Origin: CAZTDD01 sp964612675
GTDB taxonomy: Bacteria > Hinthialibacterota > Hinthialibacteria > Hinthialibacterales > JAKPRU01
DNA: 42,317 nt
Assembly (NCBI GenBank): GCA_964612675.1
Contig: CAZTDD010000052.1
Span: 1 to 42,317, forward strand
Direction of reading: 5' to 3'
How positions within the stretch are numbered: the stretch's first letter is position 1; each line of letters starts with the position of its first letter. The notes beneath the pieces were generated by a model, which was not told the origin of the DNA, did no database searches, and was given only the letters and a program-made list of their open reading frames with translations. Below are positions 41,873-42,317 of this stretch, piece after piece. The position numbers and the translations under genes were made by a program.

Positions 41873-42094
41873 ATGCCAATTAGCGTCTTGGTGGACATAC
41901 CTGAGAGCGCGTTCTCGCCGTTTTCCGGAGACGCCGACGAGTTCGCTCGGGAGATGCGGATTGCAGCGGCTGTGAAATGGTTCGAGATGGGGAAACTCTC
42001 GGAGTCGAAAGCGGCGGAGCTGACGGGAATGAGTCAGGAGGAGTTTGTCCATACTCTGCGTCCACAAGGTGAAAACCGAGTTTCTGCAGAGTGA
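41873..42094 (+). CDS. UPF0175-family small protein (antitoxin-like)
   Basis: A 73-residue protein: MPISVLVDIPESAFSPF, then EMRIAAAVKWFEMGKLSESKAAELTG, which is the UPF0175 pattern with a short helix-turn-helix-like region. UPF0175 proteins are usually antitoxins paired with a PIN-type toxin downstream; here a Tat-exported oxidoreductase gene follows instead, so it appears orphaned. ATG at 41873 has AAGGAGGGG upstream and is much better than starts further up. Expression is probably from the promoter at 41732-41760. Confidence 0.82.
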   Translation: MPISVLVDIPESAFSPFSGDADEFAREMRIAAAVKWFEMGKLSESKAAELTGMSQEEFVHTLRPQGENRVSAE

Positions 42095-42161
42095 TTGACA
42101 GGCTACGGGAGGCGGATTACCCTCCCGGCGAGGGGCGGCACCTACATCTCAGAGGAATTAA

Positions 42162-42317
42162 ATGAACCAAGACAAAATAAATCGACGTACATTCACCAAA
42201 AAAACGCTCGCCTGTGGGACCGCCTTCGGTGCAACGGCGTTCATTCCAAGCGATGTCCGAGGTGCAAACGACAAGGTGGTTATCGGCGCGATGGGAATCG
42301 GACGCCGTGGCGGTGTC
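42162..42317 (+). CDS. Gfo/Idh/MocA-family oxidoreductase, Tat-exported (partial, 5' end)
   Basis: The first 52 codons of a gene cut by the window edge. The N-terminus has a twin-arginine signal (NRRTFTKKTLACGTAFGATAF) ending near VRGA. The mature protein begins with KVVIGAMGIGRRGGV, a Rossmann strand-loop with the GxGxRG pattern of Gfo/Idh/MocA dehydrogenases. Exported members of this family are abundant in Planctomycetes and related bacteria and are thought to act on sugars or their derivatives in the periplasm. AGAGGA 5 bp upstream supports the ATG. Confidence 0.85.
   Translation, partial: MNQDKINRRTFTKKTLACGTAFGATAFIPSDVRGANDKVVIGAMGIGRRGGV

Overview
The window is about 42.3 kb of a Gram-negative bacterial chromosome (roughly half GC). 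No single marker fixes the taxon. Several traits point to an uncultivated, Planctomycetes-like or Hydrogenedentes/Poribacteria-like lineage: a type II secretion gene cluster, twin-arginine (Tat) exported oxidoreductase and sugar-isomerase-like proteins, secreted LamG proteins, a formylglycine-enzyme fragment, and many short intergenic repeats. This placement is inference. No rRNA, tRNA, CRISPR array or intact insertion sequence was seen.

Layout. 1-2000: a GC-rich palindromic repeat cluster, a HAD phosphatase and a higBA toxin-antitoxin pair flanked by two 155-bp direct repeats. 2000-5230: two paralogous secreted LamG genes, each with the same promoter, the same structured 5' leader and a similar terminator palindrome. 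5290-7510 (minus): a ResB/CcsA (system II) cytochrome c maturation pair. 7690-9380: a secreted repeat protein with its own promoter and terminator. 9400-13080: a BMP-type lipoprotein, its double ATPase (no permease genes) and a DUF362 protein. 13095-15544 (minus): an M16 peptidase and a PHP-domain protein.

16045-29873 is the centrepiece: a tightly packed ten-gene type II secretion cluster in the order E-F-H-I-J-K-L-M-C(like)-D, plus one membrane-anchored protein of unknown function. It has no gene for the major pseudopilin GspG or the prepilin peptidase GspO. The secretin carries six N-type repeats instead of the usual three, and three proteins carry Arg/Gly/Pro-rich low-complexity stretches.

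30075-35549: quinolinate synthase (minus), a Tat-exported sugar-isomerase-like protein, a CPA2 cation/proton antiporter with an RCK domain, and a thioredoxin-fold peroxiredoxin-like protein (minus). 35681-37753 (minus): one polypeptide that fuses a WecG/TagA glycosyltransferase to a polyprenyl phosphoglycosyltransferase. 38137-39776: two STAS proteins in an overlapping pair and a YvyF-like zinc-ribbon protein. 39734-41233 (minus): a polytopic membrane protein carrying an in-frame copy of a dispersed repeat. 41234-42317 is accessory: repeats, a truncated sulfatase-modifying-factor remnant, an orphan UPF0175 gene with a near-consensus promoter, and the start of a Tat-exported Gfo/Idh/MocA oxidoreductase.

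How the parts may work together (inference): the LamG proteins and the 7888-9318 protein are exported by Sec and end in closely similar short tails (V-x-x-[FY]-M-[LI]-Y), so they are plausible clients of the secretion machine. The ResB/CcsA pair and the peroxiredoxin-like protein belong to envelope or redox biology, and the fused glycosyltransferase to surface polysaccharide assembly.
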